A DNA stretch of 64,000 nucleotides, taken from contig LLEY01000010.1 of NCBI GenBank assembly GCA_001414485.1, forward strand, positions 1 through 64,000. The letters are read 5' to 3'. This DNA comes from Calycina herbarum (Eukaryota > Ascomycota > Leotiomycetes > Helotiales > Pezizellaceae). Positions within the stretch are counted from its first letter, which is position 1. Each line of letters starts with the position of its first letter. Position numbers and translations under genes: made by a program. The notes below the pieces were generated by a model. The model saw nothing but the letters and a program-made list of their open reading frames with translations. It was not told where the DNA came from and ran no database searches. Of this stretch, positions 11,201 through 22,416 are shown one piece after another.

Positions 11201-13440
11201 AGAAAAAGAAGAAGAACATAAGGAACACGTTAAAGAAGTTTTATAATAACTTATAAGAGTGAACTCTTAGTTGAAACTCTTAAAATACAAGTTTAGAGTA
11301 ACTTAAACCCTTTTCTTAGGATAGGTATTTAACTTAAGGAAAATAGAAATAGATCTAGTAAAGATCTAGAACGTCTTAAACTAGAAATCACTAGAGAATA
11401 TAAAAGACATATAGTCCTTCCTTAGATTTATAAACTTTTACTATCTATTTATTCAAGACTACGCAAAGATTACTAAACCAATGTTAAGACTAGTTAAAAA
11501 AGCTATTAAATTCATATAGAATAAATAAGTAAAGAATACTTTTTAGAAAATTAAAGCAAAGTTTATAAAAAAACCTATTCTATACAATTTTAATATAGAT
11601 AAGCCTAGTACAATTAAAACAGACGCCTTAGATACAGTAATAGGTACGGTTTATTTATAGCTAAATAATAAAGGGAAACTTATACCTATTATATATTATT
11701 CTAAGATATTTAACCTAGTATAATAAAACTATAGTATCTTCGACAAGGAATTACTTACTATAGTATTAGCTTTAAAATACTAGAGAATCTATTTATAGTT
11801 AGTAAAACACCTAGTTATAGTTTTATCTAACTATAAGAATCTTAGGATATTTATAACAACTAAGGAACTTATAATAAGACGATTAGCTAGATAGTTAGAA
11901 ATATTAAAAGGATTTAATATTATTATTTAATATATAAAAGAAATATTAAATACTTAAGCTAATACTCTTAGTTAGAAACCTAGATATAAGAGAGATAAAG
12001 AGTATAAAAAGATTATAATCTTAAAAACTCTTAAGAATAGAGACTTAGTACCTACTATATATAAAATAGTAGTAATAAACAACATCTAGATAGACAAAAT
12101 TTAGAATATATATAAAGGTTATAATTAGTATATAAAAGAGAAACTATAGGTTCCTAGCTTATATATAAAGGAGTTCGTATAAGAATACTATACTACGCCC
12201 GCTCATAGTTACTAAGGAATTCGTAAAACCATCTAAAGGATAAGATAACACTACTATGTTAATCAGTTATCTACAAAAGTCAAGGAAGTAATAGTAGAAT
12301 ATAATACCTATACTAAGAATAAGGCTTCCTACTATACTCCTTATAGATAGATAAACACTACTCTAATACTATAGATACCTTAGAAATCAATATCTATAGA
12401 TTTTATTATTAAATTACTAAAATCTAAAGATCTAATAATAGGAGTTAAATATAACATAATCTTAGTTATTATAGAATATCTTATAAAGTATATAATTCTA
12501 ATAGTATATATAGAATCAAGTATAGCTAAGGAATTAGTATTTACGTTCCTTAGAGAAGTAGTCTTAAGATATAGACTACCTAAAGAAATACTCTTAAATA
12601 GAAATAAACTCTTTACCTTAAAATTCTAGATTACTCTTATAAAGCGATTAGGTATAAAGAGGAAGCTATTTATAGCTTTCTACTCTTAAACAAATAAAGG
12701 AAATAAACAGATAAATCAAGTAGTTAAAATATACCTTTATTATTATATAAACTACTAGTAAGATAACTAGGTAGAACTACTACCCTTAGCACAGTTCGCT
12801 TACAACAGTTTAGTAACAGAAATAATACTTATTACGCTATTCTATGCTAATTTTAGATATAAATTAATAGTATATTAAGAACTATTATCTACGACTATTA
12901 ATAACTAACTTGCTTATATTTAGGTCTTGAAAATTAAGAGTCTATATAAGGAACTTATAGAAGACCTATAATTTATAGTAGAAAGAAACGCGTACTACTA
13001 TAACAAACGACGTAGTTAGAAGCTAACGCTAAAAGAGGGGGATAAAGTCTACTTAGTATAAAAGAACATTAATACAAAAAGACTAAGTAATAAACTAGAT
13101 TATAAAAAACTCAGACTATTTAAAATCAAACGCGTTAAAGGACCTTTAAATTATAAATTAGTACTACTAAGAATAATAAACATCTACCTAGTATTCTATA
13201 TATCCTTACTCGAACCAGTACTACTAGGAGCACCACTAGCCCTATTTATAGAAATTTAACTAGTTAATCTAAATACTAAATATAAAGTCGAAAGAATTCT
13301 TAACTATAAAATTATTAGAGGTAAGATTAAGTACTTAATTAAATAGTTAGATTACCTATACTTAGAGAACACTTAAGAGCTAAAAAGTAATCTTAACTAT
13401 TGCCTAGAGGAACTTCGGAAGTTCTACTACTAAAACCTAG
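8286..13440 (+). pseudogene. gypsy gag-pol polyprotein (PR-RT-RNase H-INT-chromodomain)
   Basis: A nearly continuous plus-strand frame can be followed if TAG/TAA codons are read as lost Trp/Gln. Gag with a Cys/His knuckle-like stretch lies about 8286-9700. A retropepsin-like region lies about 10130-10300. Reverse transcriptase spans about 10800-11400, with an altered catalytic box YLNNILIF near 11175 where active elements have YxDD. RNase H is about 11600-11950, integrase about 12130-12900, a GDKVYLV-type integrase C-terminal patch near 13040, and a chromodomain (YLIKWLDYLYLENTWE with the first W, and others, mutated) at about 13260-13435. No frame remains long enough to be functional. Confidence 0.85.
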
Positions 13441-13499
13441 GATTATCTATATCTCGTAGTTAGAAGAGAAAGCCTTAAGGAAAGCCGAATTAAGGGTCG

Positions 13500-14090
13500 G
13501 CTTAGTAACAAAAGCGGGGTTACTAGAAGAAGAGAGGGCCGCTAGCCAGGCGACCTCTAATTCCCTCTCTTCTTTCTCTTTCTCTGCTTATTCTTTTTTA
13601 TCAGCTTTGTTAAGTTCTTATAGGTTAGTAAGACCACGATAGAGCATCTCTTACTCCTGCTCTATAAAGAAGCGTTATTGTTTTTATAAGCGAAGGATCT
13701 TCTATATAGCTTCTTCCTAAATCTTATAAGCTGTCTCTTCCTCTTATTATAACCTCTGCTTCTAAGTATTAATAGATTCCTACTTAAAAATTAAGAGCAT
13801 TCGATTTTATAACTTAATATTACAAGATTTGCCCTTCCTAGTATACTTAGAATACTTAGAACTACCAGGAATGCTAATACATTAACAACTAGTTTTCGTA
13901 TTTATATAATAAGTATAAGGAATTATTTCATATCTTAAATATTCGATTTAAAAGGTGTTAAGAGTCCTATATTATTTAAGCTTGTCTTTTAAGAGAGGTA
14001 TTAACGACATAATAGGAACTAGGGAGGCTGCTAGCCTCTTAACGATATTTCTTAGGCTGTACTTAAGCATGAGGATACGCTAGTCTAAGA
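13500..14090 (-). pseudogene. Antisense reading frame between pol and 3' LTR of the gypsy element
   Basis: About 650 bp separate the chromodomain from the 3' LTR. On the minus strand one frame of about 190 codons is interrupted almost only by TAA/TAG codons that fit mutated Gln codons. It encodes a basic N-terminal half (KRLAASLVPIMSLIPLLK, then KYTRKGKSC) followed by a highly charged coiled-coil-like tail (NKADKK, EKEKEERELEVAWLAAL). Extra antisense frames at this position occur in some fungal gypsy elements; I do not know a function for this one. Retention of the frame through RIP suggests it was coding in the active ancestor. Confidence 0.5.
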
Positions 14091-14099
14091 AGGGGATAG

Positions 14100-14563
14100 T
14101 GTTACGAATCACAGTATACGTAGTAAGTAGTCTAGACAGCGTTCTAATAAGATAAGGTATAATATCTAGGAAAGGAAAGTAACATAGGAGGAAATCAGTA
14201 ATATAGAAGGACATTAGGGATTTTAGGATCTTACTATTATAGTAATATTAGAAGTCATATAGGGTTATATAACGTGATCGCCTATATCACTCTGATCGCC
14301 TTAATCGTAAGCGACGCGAGCGACGCGAGCGATGTAAGCGACGTACGTAGGAAACAAAGGTTCTATATAAGACTAGCACATCTGCTATTAGATAGAAGCT
14401 TCGTACTTAACTTTAGTTATTAATCTTATCATCTTATTTAATATCTTTAATATAAGTAACGAGTTTACTTCCAAGTAAACAACCCGGCGCATTCATACTT
14501 CTTACTATATACCAACCTTCGAGACTTAGTTATCTTTGTTTAGTTCGTTTGAGTTTCGTTACA
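14100..14563 (+). repeat. 3' LTR of the gypsy element (464 bp)
   Basis: It begins TGTTACGAATCAC and ends GAGTTTCGTTACA, followed by the CTAGG duplication. It retains more C/G than the 5' LTR, so the two copies were mutated unequally. Confidence 0.9.
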
Positions 14564-14568
14564 CTAGG

Positions 14569-15530
14569 TTAGATAAGACGAATGAGGAGGTAGGCAAAGA
14601 GTAATAATGTTATATAACTTGTAATACTCTTAGAATACTACCGATTTATAACTCTTATACCTATCTAGAACTAATATTCGATATAGCTCTTTTATATAAC
14701 TACGAGTATACTTATCGAAGTATTCTAGCTATTCTAAGCCTATCTTATTATTAGTCTATCTATTACTAGTTGGTTTAATAACCTAGTTATTAGGAAGACC
14801 GCCCTTAGTATACTAACTAGTAAGGTGATTTTTCTCTTAAACTACTAAGAATAGAGGGATACTTAAACCCTCTCTATTAATATAGATAATTGCTATAGCC
14901 TATTCCCGATTGCCTAGCTAGACAGCCTTGCCTTTGCCACGTCGATTAGCGTATATAATAACTATTCTAGCGTAGATAACACCTATTATAAAACCAGTCT
15001 TGTTAAAGTTGTAGAAATCGTAGTCTTAGATCCTATATTTCGCCTATATATTCTCTACTAGTTAAAACCACGCGCTAATTAGCTTAGGATCTTTGTACAA
15101 GGCTCTTTGGAAATCGTAAACGCGATTAAAACGCGTCTTTAGTTTTAGACGTCGTTGTATAAATCGTTATACCTAGTTCTTTCCGACGTGTTGTCCTCTA
15201 CGCGACTCGAGTATATAATTTACTATATCTTCTATACTACCTAGCCGGGGTGCAAATCCTCTTATATCTAGATTAAGTATATTTTAAATAATTACCTCTT
15301 CTTCTATTATAGTTATTTTATGATTTGCTAGCCGGCGTTCGTTAAGAGTAGTTCGACTAGCTATTTTATCGGTAAGTGTAGAATAAGGGACTCTATATAG
15401 CTTCGTAGCTTTACTACGGTTTATTCGTTTAGATGATCGAATAGCTTTGATAGCTAGGATAATTCGAGCTTCTTAGGTTTGAGATTCTATTAGGTAGTTG
15501 TTAAGAAAACGTGTATTAAAGTTAGAGGTA
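14569..15530 (-). pseudogene. Fot1-like transposase, N-terminal half
   Basis: The minus-strand frame starts close to the right inverted repeat. It shows a psq-type helix-turn-helix (SKATKLYRVPYSTLTDK), a CENP-B/Tc5-type domain (EEEVIIKYILDLDIRGFAPR, then HVGKNWVYRFIQRRLKLKTR) and the start of the DDE domain (YDFYNFNKTGF, then GLSIPLFLVV and EKNHLTSWYTKGGLPNNWVI). About half a dozen stops replace Trp/Gln codons. The frame breaks at the gypsy insertion and resumes at 7782. Confidence 0.85.
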
Positions 15531-15589
15531 GTGGGGTAGGGAAAAAATTCACAAGGTCCTGATAATCACGAGGTCCTGGTATACCACGT
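15531..15589 (-). repeat. Right terminal inverted repeat of the Fot1-like element
   Basis: 59 bp, the inverse of 6948-7005 with one extra base in the T-run and a few transitions. Flanked on the outside by TA at 15590-15591. Confidence 0.85.
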
Positions 15590-15591
15590 TA

Positions 15592-15712
15592 TCTAATTAT
15601 AGTATAATTAATCATATTAATCTGATCATTTATGATTAATCAAAACCTATTAATCTAATCTAATCTAATCACTATTAATCAATTAATAATCGATTAATTG
15701 ATTAATTTGTTC
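15592..15712. repeat. TTAATC/TCTAATC simple-repeat stretch at island boundary
   Basis: Degenerate repeats of ATTAATC and CTAAT occupy the junction between the Fot1-like element and the first gene. The unit is not the fungal telomere unit TTAGGG. Confidence 0.5.
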
Positions 15713-16564
15713 TCACGCTGGCGATGATTGAGCGGAAGATATTTCAGCTGAGATCATTGACACGGGATCTTGGGCGAAGGGACACGTTGGAAATACGATA
15801 TCGTATCCGTTGCTGGATTTATATTTGTGCCATGTGCAGCTAGAGATTATCCTGACGGGTTCACTCTTGCTGCCGCGTGTTTCGTACTAAACAGTAAAAT
15901 CAATTCGGTTTCGTCTGTGGATTTTGAGGAAAGGGACAGATACCCATTTCCAGAATTCGGGCGATGTGAAGTCTATTTCGTCGCCGTGGGGACCTTCGCT
16001 TATTAGGATATTGGTGGGGGTTACTAAAGTGGTGAAGCCGGTCGTGAGTATAGTTGCGGCGAACCAGAATAGCATTGTGAAAGAGGAAGATTGGCGACGA
16101 TTCCGATCGAAGAGGACTGTTTTTGTAGATAGTTTGCTCCATACTTTTTTCATTAAAAAAACCCCCCAGTAAGTCGAGATTTGACAATCAAGATATTTTT
16201 CTTATTTCTAGTCCATACCTTCAATCGTAGAAAGACTAGTACCACGGATACTAATCTTCTGCTTTATCATGATGGACAACAGACCATTGAGAAGATATAA
16301 AGTTATGACGGATAATATAGTTCCAATCCCTGTCCAGATGACCGTAGCGACTTCTGCATTTTCGCGAAGCCAGCGACTGGATTCATAAGGGAAAAGAAGT
16401 GTCTTGGTTGCACTTGTGGCCCGGAAAGTGATGGAACATGCTAATATGAGGAGGAGACCAAGTCCGTAGATTGTGTACCAGAGAAGGATTCTGGGATCTG
16501 GAAGTTAGTAATGTTAAATTAAGGGAACTTCTCATGGCGGATACCTTTTATTTTGTTTCTCCAT
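15713..16564 (-). CDS. Multi-pass membrane protein, C-terminally truncated at transposon border (4 exons)
   Basis: Exons on the minus strand are 16564-16545, 16490-16219, 16143-15944 and 15886-15713 (666 nt, 221 aa). Introns of 54, 75 and 57 bp have GT...AG ends, and the first has a TACTAAC box. The short first exon (MEKQNKR) joins in frame to a membrane segment (ILLWYTIYGLGLLLILACSI). A second membrane segment follows (TVIWTGIGTILSVITLYLL), then a third (SFTMLFWFAATILTTGFTTL), then the start of a Cys-containing loop (FTSPEFWKW, SSCTWHKYKSSNGYDIVF). Without the third intron the protein would stop after 182 aa. The layout resembles N-terminal parts of large uncharacterised fungal membrane proteins, so the gene is probably cut off by the transposons at 15.6 kb. 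Function unknown. Confidence 0.6.
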
Positions 16565-17042
16565 GCTTATAGGAGGATATAGTAGGTATCCTCTTTCCGA
16601 GGGTTACGATTGTACGTTTGCTTGGAGAAGGAAATCACACGAGTATATTTGGTCGCTATTATACCTTGAAAAGGTCGTCAAGTTCACAAATTAAAAAGTC
16701 CAGGAATAAAAGTGGGAAATTGTGTTTCATGAGGCTACCTAGAAGGTGAGAAGAATTTTGTAGTGGAGGAGAAGATCAAAGGAATGCACGCCGCGACTTG
16801 CATACGAAACTCAAGAAAAGGACTTTAGAAAATTGCAACTTAAAATTAACAATCTCCCATTCATAAATGATCCCCTCAAATATTTTTAGACACCAGTAAT
16901 GTAGAAAGCAACCAGCCAGCCCAGCGAAACCCAACAAGCACAGAGGGAAGCAAACAAATCTCAGAAGAAGAAAAAAAGCCATGGTATCGTCATAACCCAC
17001 TGTAAACCCATATGCACATCACAACATCAACCCCTCCCCCAT
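16565..17042. other. Intergenic, nothing recognised
   Basis: Holds the upstream region of the membrane-protein gene and the 3' region of the nucleolar-type gene. A 74-codon hydrophobic open frame at 16776-17000 (minus) shows no supporting signals. Confidence 0.4.
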
Positions 17043-18384
17043 CTAAGCCTTCCTCTTCTTCCCTCCCTCCTCCTCATCCTCCGCCTTCCTCTTCCTACTC
17101 TCCGATTTATCCTTCTTATGCTTCTTCCCCTCCTTACTCAACCCATCCGAGCTTCGTCTGCGCTTCCTCTCCTTCTTTGCCGCCTTACTCTCACCCAGAG
17201 CCTCGACCTCCTTGGTTGCCTCACCAACATCAACTTCAGCCTGGAGTTGGGCTTGGAGAGCGTGGAAATCTACTTCCTTGACCTCCGCTGATTCCTCAAC
17301 AACAATCTTTGCCTTCTTGGATTTCCTAGGCTCAATTTCAGGGGATGGTTCTTTGCGCTTGATTTCCTTGATCTCAGGTGTGATGTCGACGACCTGGGAT
17401 TTCTTGACTTTCTTCATCTTTTTCTCAGTGGATTCCTCGTCCTTTGCGCGTTTCTTGCCTTTCTTGGTGGGAAGGGTGGTGGGGAGGTTTACGGGTGTGG
17501 GTTCGGTGTCGACGACAAAGTAGGGGTTTGGTTCGACCTCGGTGACGGGCTTGGTGGTTTTATCCTCGACCTTCTTCTTGGATGCAGAGTCGTCTTCGTC
17601 TTCGCTGTCGCTAGATGACGAGTCTGAGTCTGAGTCGGAATCGGAATCGGAATCGGCTTCTGGCGCATCCTCCATCTCGCTATCTCCATCGCTATCGACT
17701 GGTTCTGCCTTTTTGGTCGTGGCTCCCAACGCAGTCGCACCGTTGTCCTCCTTATCAACTGTAAGACCCGCCTTTAGAGCTTCGACTTGTGGTAGCAGGG
17801 GAACGTAGTTGATGCCCGTAACTCCCAGACCCTTCTTATCTCGTAGGTATTGTGGTGCGACCTACAAAAACCAAATCAGTAAACACCCTCACATACCCCG
17901 CGCCTCATCGCATCAAACTTACCAAGCCCTGCGAAGCCTCTCGAGCATTACACAAAGTATCCCTCGCCCTATCCAAAAGCCCACAAATCTTCCCCCAATT
18001 CCCCTCCTCCCCCTTCTCCCATTTAATCCGTTCCTCATCAGGAAGTCCACTCATATAACTCTTCAAATGTTGCGCCACCCGATCCAACGCCTTAACATGG
18101 CTCTCCAGCACCCCCAAATGCTTCTTAAAAAGCGCCGTCCACTTAACATGGCTCAGCGCCTCCTTCGCTCTTTGTGGTGCCGTAGTAATAACCAAATCCT
18201 CATACTTAATCGCCGGTGTCGCGGCAAGACGTGCCTTCTTGATATCCTTAAAGCGGAGCTTTGGTGCGGTTCCTGGTGGGAGGGCGGCTTCGCGCGCGGC
18301 GAGTTTGGCGGCTTTGATTGCGGTTTTTGCGGCGGTGCGCTTTGCGCGGTCGAGCGAAGAGGTTTTGGATTTGACTTTACCCAT
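17043..18384 (-). CDS. Nucleolar-type acidic/lysine-rich protein (2 exons)
   Basis: Exons 18384-17923 and 17861-17043 flank a 61-bp intron and give 426 aa. The N-terminal ~155 residues are basic and Ala/Lys-rich (MGKVKSKTSSLDRAKR, then KAAKLAAREAAL), followed by a helical region rich in Lys and Leu. The second exon starts VAPQYLRDKKGLGVTGINYV. It then has an Asp-Ser acidic run (about residues 240-265) and a tail of several KKxKK/KRKR nuclear localisation-type clusters ending KKRKA. Alternating acidic-serine and lysine blocks are typical of nucleolar ribosome-assembly proteins, so a role there is inferred from composition only. I do not recognise the family. Open frames on the opposite strand here are shadows of its repeats. 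Confidence 0.8.
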
Positions 18385-19252
18385 TGTGAATGCGATTGAG
18401 GGGGTAGGCCTTGGTGTTTCGCGGTGGTGTTAAACTGGGGAGGAAGCTTTGGTGGTTCGCAGAAAATTATTTGGGGGGAGTTTAGCGCAAGGCTGGGGAA
18501 CTTTTTTCTTAAAAGGCTGGTTGCCGAGGTTCTGCCGAAAGAATCCCCCATATAAGTATAGTAAATGCTAGGGTTTGTTGCACATCGCGGTTTTCTAATT
18601 ATCTCAAAGATCTAAATCAAATTTCAATTAACTTAAGAGATCAGATGAAAATAAAGACCAAGTGAATATCGTCTGAAAATGGTTTTGTTACACATCGCAT
18701 TTGTAAAGACGCAACGAACGGAGATCAGATGAGACTTGCTTTTGTTTCTTTTAATATTTTTTGCGGTTGGGGGCTTACTCGATAATATTATATGTTTGGG
18801 AGCCAAGAATTCCATTGGTTTACTAGTTATTTAATAGCTTACTAGTGTTTTTTTAATTTGGAGCCCTGGTGCCCCGCAACACGCCAGACCAAAGTAGGTT
18901 CCGAGAGGACGAAGTAGATATTCTCGGACATATCAAAGATGTTTTCCAAATAAGAATTGAGGGCTAGTATTTGTCTATCGCGAGGTGAGAGGCTAAACTT
19001 GACTTAACTCACATTGACACTGGACTTGCTCATTCACTTCATATTTCACCCTAATCGTGATCAATTTTGAGTTCAGTCACGCCACAAGTTAACAGAAAAC
19101 TTCCAAGTATTATTAAAGGGTATAATATTATGTCCCGCAATTTCTAAGCAGCATCGGCATGTCTCGTAGATATTTTGTTTTATAACTCCATCGCTATGCA
19201 AATCCCATTTCCAAGGCACTAATAACATGACCAAAAGAGATATCCCTAGTCA
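18385..19252. other. Intergenic between two minus-strand genes
   Basis: Upstream region of the nucleolar-type gene and downstream region of the rhomboid gene. The 60-codon frame at 18633-18815 has no supporting features. Confidence 0.4.
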
Positions 19253-21058
19253 CTAATAAACCAATGTAGCCATCCCAAGTTCCAGCAAACTTCTACCCTG
19301 GTTACTTGATGAGGTGTTGACAATAGGCGTTTTCGAAGATGTGGTTGTAGTGTTCAAGTTTCCAATTTCACACCAACCGTTTACATTCTATTGTGAATTA
19401 GTAAACGAGTAAAACATTAAGTGGGGAAATAAAACTTACAATACAAGTGAAATAGTGACACCAGCTACAGGTGGACCGTTTGTCGGTAGTCTTGTAGAAA
19501 TTGTCCATTAGAAGAATGAAGACAACCAAAACGAAGACCAACGCTGCAACTCGAACAAGCCACCATGCCCACCATGCAGGCTTTCGACCTTTGAAAAATC
19601 CAACAGGTGCCTTGGCAAACTTCATGGTTCCAGAATTAAGATGATCGTCGCTCTTGCTCTGGGAAACTGGCTTATATGGAGGATCTTGACCGAGGCGCTT
19701 CTGCAAGGCAGCAGGAGATCGTAGGATGCAAATGCCCAATGTGAGGCCCATGAAAAAGCCGCCGATGTGGGAAAAGTTATCCAATCCGGGGAGCAGACCA
19801 AGAGCAAAGGATATCACAACATCGAGCATGATAAAAGCCAAGTCCTTCCAAGGACCAACACGCTCCTGCCAGTGATAGAGTAAATCGAGGAGCGTCAAAG
19901 CCAAAATGCCGAAAAGGGCTCCTGATGCACCGGTTGAGGGTAACATGGGGCCTGCAAAATTTCCACCTAGAACGAAGCCAAAAATTCCGCTAGCCATGTA
20001 AACCAAGAAATATCGGATAGGCCCTATCATGATTTCCATTTCTCGACCAAGAGTCATCTGGAGTAACATGTTGAAACCGATGTGAATAATTCCGGCGTGT
20101 AGGAATATGGGGGTAATAAATCGAAACCACTGATTGGGGGCTGGAGTCGGATCAGCACCCTGGCCAACAGGTGGTATCCATTCTGTTTTGAATCCCAACC
20201 CGCAAAGTTGTTGCAAATTGCACGTTTCTCCGGCTGTTGTAGACACCCCGCGGGATACTCCTGTTTTCTCGACAGTATCCGGACATGGAAAGTGAATTTC
20301 CTCTGCAGCGTTTTGCAGTCCCAGAACATTATGCATACACAACGGGTATCTCGCTCCCATATTGATGGTGACATAGGGCGATGGGCCAATCATGGGGTTT
20401 ATTGAAGGTTTTATCATGATGGGTGAACCGGTGAGTTGTGCTATACTGATGTTAGCATCTAGAACCGGTGCGTACGAGGCGTTTGCAGCTTACCATTCCG
20501 AACAATTTCAACAATAAAAACCACCACCTGAATGAGAGTGAAAAGGTAGGTTACAAATGCTATCTTCTTCTTTTTCTTAAGGAGACCAAATCGGCTCCCC
20601 CGAGTTCCTTCTTCGAGGGAATTCGTGTTTCTGCGAGGCGGCGGGCCGTTTGGATCCCCTACATCATATACATGGTCTGTATCGTAGACATGGTCGGTAC
20701 CTGCCTTTGATGGTACTGCTGGTTTCTGGTTTTGTAATGGGATATCGTCGCGAAAAGATGGATTTGATTGCTGTCGTCCGCCACCACCTTGTCCATAGTA
20801 CGCCGAATCACCTCCTATTGTGCTGTGACTGTCGAATCTCTGTGTAGATTGCCCCATGGGATATACATGGTCGTCAAACGGTGCTTCGAAGGGTGAGACC
20901 GGTGATGGTTCTGTGTGTGGTTTTGTTGATTGTGTCCGCGAGGGTGGCTGCGAAGCGTATGAGGGAGGAAATGGTGATGGAGTTTGCTGGGGATATGGGT
21001 GAGGAAGTTGGGAATGATCGTTACTCGACGAGGGATTGTAATAGTCGTTGGCCGCCAT
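19253..21058 (-). CDS. Rhomboid family intramembrane serine protease (3 exons)
   Basis: Exons 21058-20494, 20440-19440 and 19387-19253 give 566 aa; introns are 53 and 52 bp. The N-terminal ~165 residues are a Pro/Ser/Gln-rich cytosolic tail, then a Lys cluster and the first membrane segment (IAFVTYLFTLIQVVVFIVEI). The rhomboid core has the loop motif HAGIIHIGFNML, the catalytic serine in GASGALFG (about residue 361) and the catalytic histidine in SHIGGFFMG (about 413). Both dyad residues are present, so it should be an active protease cleaving membrane proteins, most likely in the secretory or plasma membrane system. A short Cys-rich segment (CSWCHYFTC) and a Ser/Thr-rich end follow the last membrane segment. 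The C-terminal exon was added because the second exon has no stop before a clean donor site. Confidence 0.9.
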
Positions 21059-22400
21059 GTTAGATGTATAGAGGGCGATGGAAGGAGACTAGTGTTGGTG
21101 TTGGTGTTTATGGATGAATAGAAGAGGAGCAGGGCAGGTGGAACGGCGATGCCTCTTGTTATGGATGCTGCTCGCACAGAGTTGGTGTGGTTGGCTGCCC
21201 AGGTGCAGAAGGATGGTCAAGGTTTCAAGGATCAGAGGTCTCGGGGCGGGAGATGTGGAAATATTGTTCGGGAGGAACGGCAAAGCGTAAGGCCCCAATT
21301 TGAATAACGAACGTGGGGGACTTCGAATCACGAAAGCCAACAGAGCTGGAGCGATAGAAGTGTGTAAAGTATGCAGGATTTAGGGCTGAGAGGATTCTTT
21401 TGAGTGTTGTCGTCTCATGAATGTGGTGTGGTGAACACCGCCCTGAGAGTGGGCATGGTTAGCCTGCTGAACGTCACCAGAGGAAGGCGGTGCAGTGACA
21501 AAGCGACCAGGTTTCAGCGTCTGCTTCTTTCACCCCACAGAGGCAACTCGCCCGTTGTGAAGCCGAAATACAATTTATGCAACTGCAACTGCAACTGCGT
21601 TATGGGAAAATAATCCGGAAAATACACATGAACCTTTCAGAGTAACCTTCCCATGATGTAGAGCTCTCCGTAGAACTCGACCTTTTTGCTGGTTTCTATG
21701 TGTTTTCTACAAGCCGCAATACTCAGCTGAACACCAGAGTCAAAAACTCGTGCGGCAGTGGAGTTGATTCGCATGCTTCTGTGGCTCCTATCGAGACCTG
21801 ATACGGACGCCCAGCAACGATGTGCAATTCTATTATTAGCATACGTATTATTTCTCCGCATTTTCATCATTGGAATTCCGATCTGCGCAAGAATTTTCTG
21901 TTGGCTGGGTTGCTTCCAACTGTTACCAATGGAAAAAGAAAGACTGAAAGAAACTAACTCAAAGCTTTCATACTGGCAAAATATCTGCATATAGGTAGCT
22001 ATGAGGAGGAAATACTTGCCAGTCAGTTTTCATCGTTATACCTCAGGGTTAATCTGGAGTAGCCTCGTACACTCAGCCAATGCACAAAACTACTTCGTAA
22101 ATCAAAACCCTACAACTTCGACTCTTTTCACAAGGTAAGGCCGACTGGGAATCTTCCGAGATATAGAGCTAGTACTCAGAAGCAATTGCAGGTGAAGACG
22201 TTGGACACGTTAGCAGCCAATCATGCGATACTTAATCAGACTTAGAGCCAGTAAAGTATCGACCATTGTCCATGAATATTGGAGTTGATCAGGAGATATT
22301 GTTGTCCAACTTACGGCAGTGAACTACGGCGCTGGGTACAAGTAAATTTCAGAACAGCCACAGTAAAAAGATATCACGTGTTTCGCCGCCACATGTCCGT
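21059..22400. other. Intergenic between divergent rhomboid and POL3 genes
   Basis: About 1.5 kb separate the two divergent start codons. Several 60-120 codon frames exist on both strands but lack domains or splice support. Confidence 0.4.
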
Positions 22401-22416
22401 GCACTTTAGATTGAAT

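Larger units (their letters stand above)
7788..14563 (+). mobile_element. Ty3/gypsy chromovirus-type LTR retrotransposon
   Basis: Two 464-bp LTRs (7788-8251, 14100-14563) bound a plus-strand gag-pol region. The 5-bp target duplication CTAGG lies at 7783-7787 and 14564-14568. A purine-rich tract (AAGAAGGGGATAG) abuts the 3' LTR at its 5' side, as expected for the plus-strand primer. The pol domain order with integrase after RNase H, plus a C-terminal chromodomain, places it among chromoviruses. It inserted into the Fot1-like element after that element was in place. RIP has destroyed all its reading frames. Confidence 0.9.
6948..15589 (-). mobile_element. Fot1-like DNA transposon split by a gypsy insertion
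   Basis: Near-perfect inverted ends (6948-7005 and 15531-15589) begin ACGTGGTATAC and are flanked by TA on both sides (6946-6947 and 15590-15591). Removing the gypsy element and one copy of its duplication leaves about 1.86 kb, the size of a typical Fot1 element with one transposase gene. The two transposase halves lie on the minus strand at 14569-15530 (N-terminal) and 7006-7782 (C-terminal). Many RIP-type stops make it inactive. Confidence 0.85.

Noticed and set aside
15600..15712. Telomere-like TTAATC repeats
   Set aside because: The unit is not TTAGGG, is irregular and lies between a transposon and a gene, so it is a simple repeat and not a telomere remnant.
15770..16172. Plus-strand frames of 78 and 82 codons
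   Set aside because: They lie opposite the spliced membrane-protein gene, whose frame is supported by three consistent introns and membrane segments.
17012..17808. Several open frames on the plus strand (e.g. 17012-17281, 17212-17523, 17542-17808)
   Set aside because: Antisense shadows of the Lys/Ser/Asp-rich repeats of the nucleolar-type gene; Pro/Ser-rich low-complexity products without domains.
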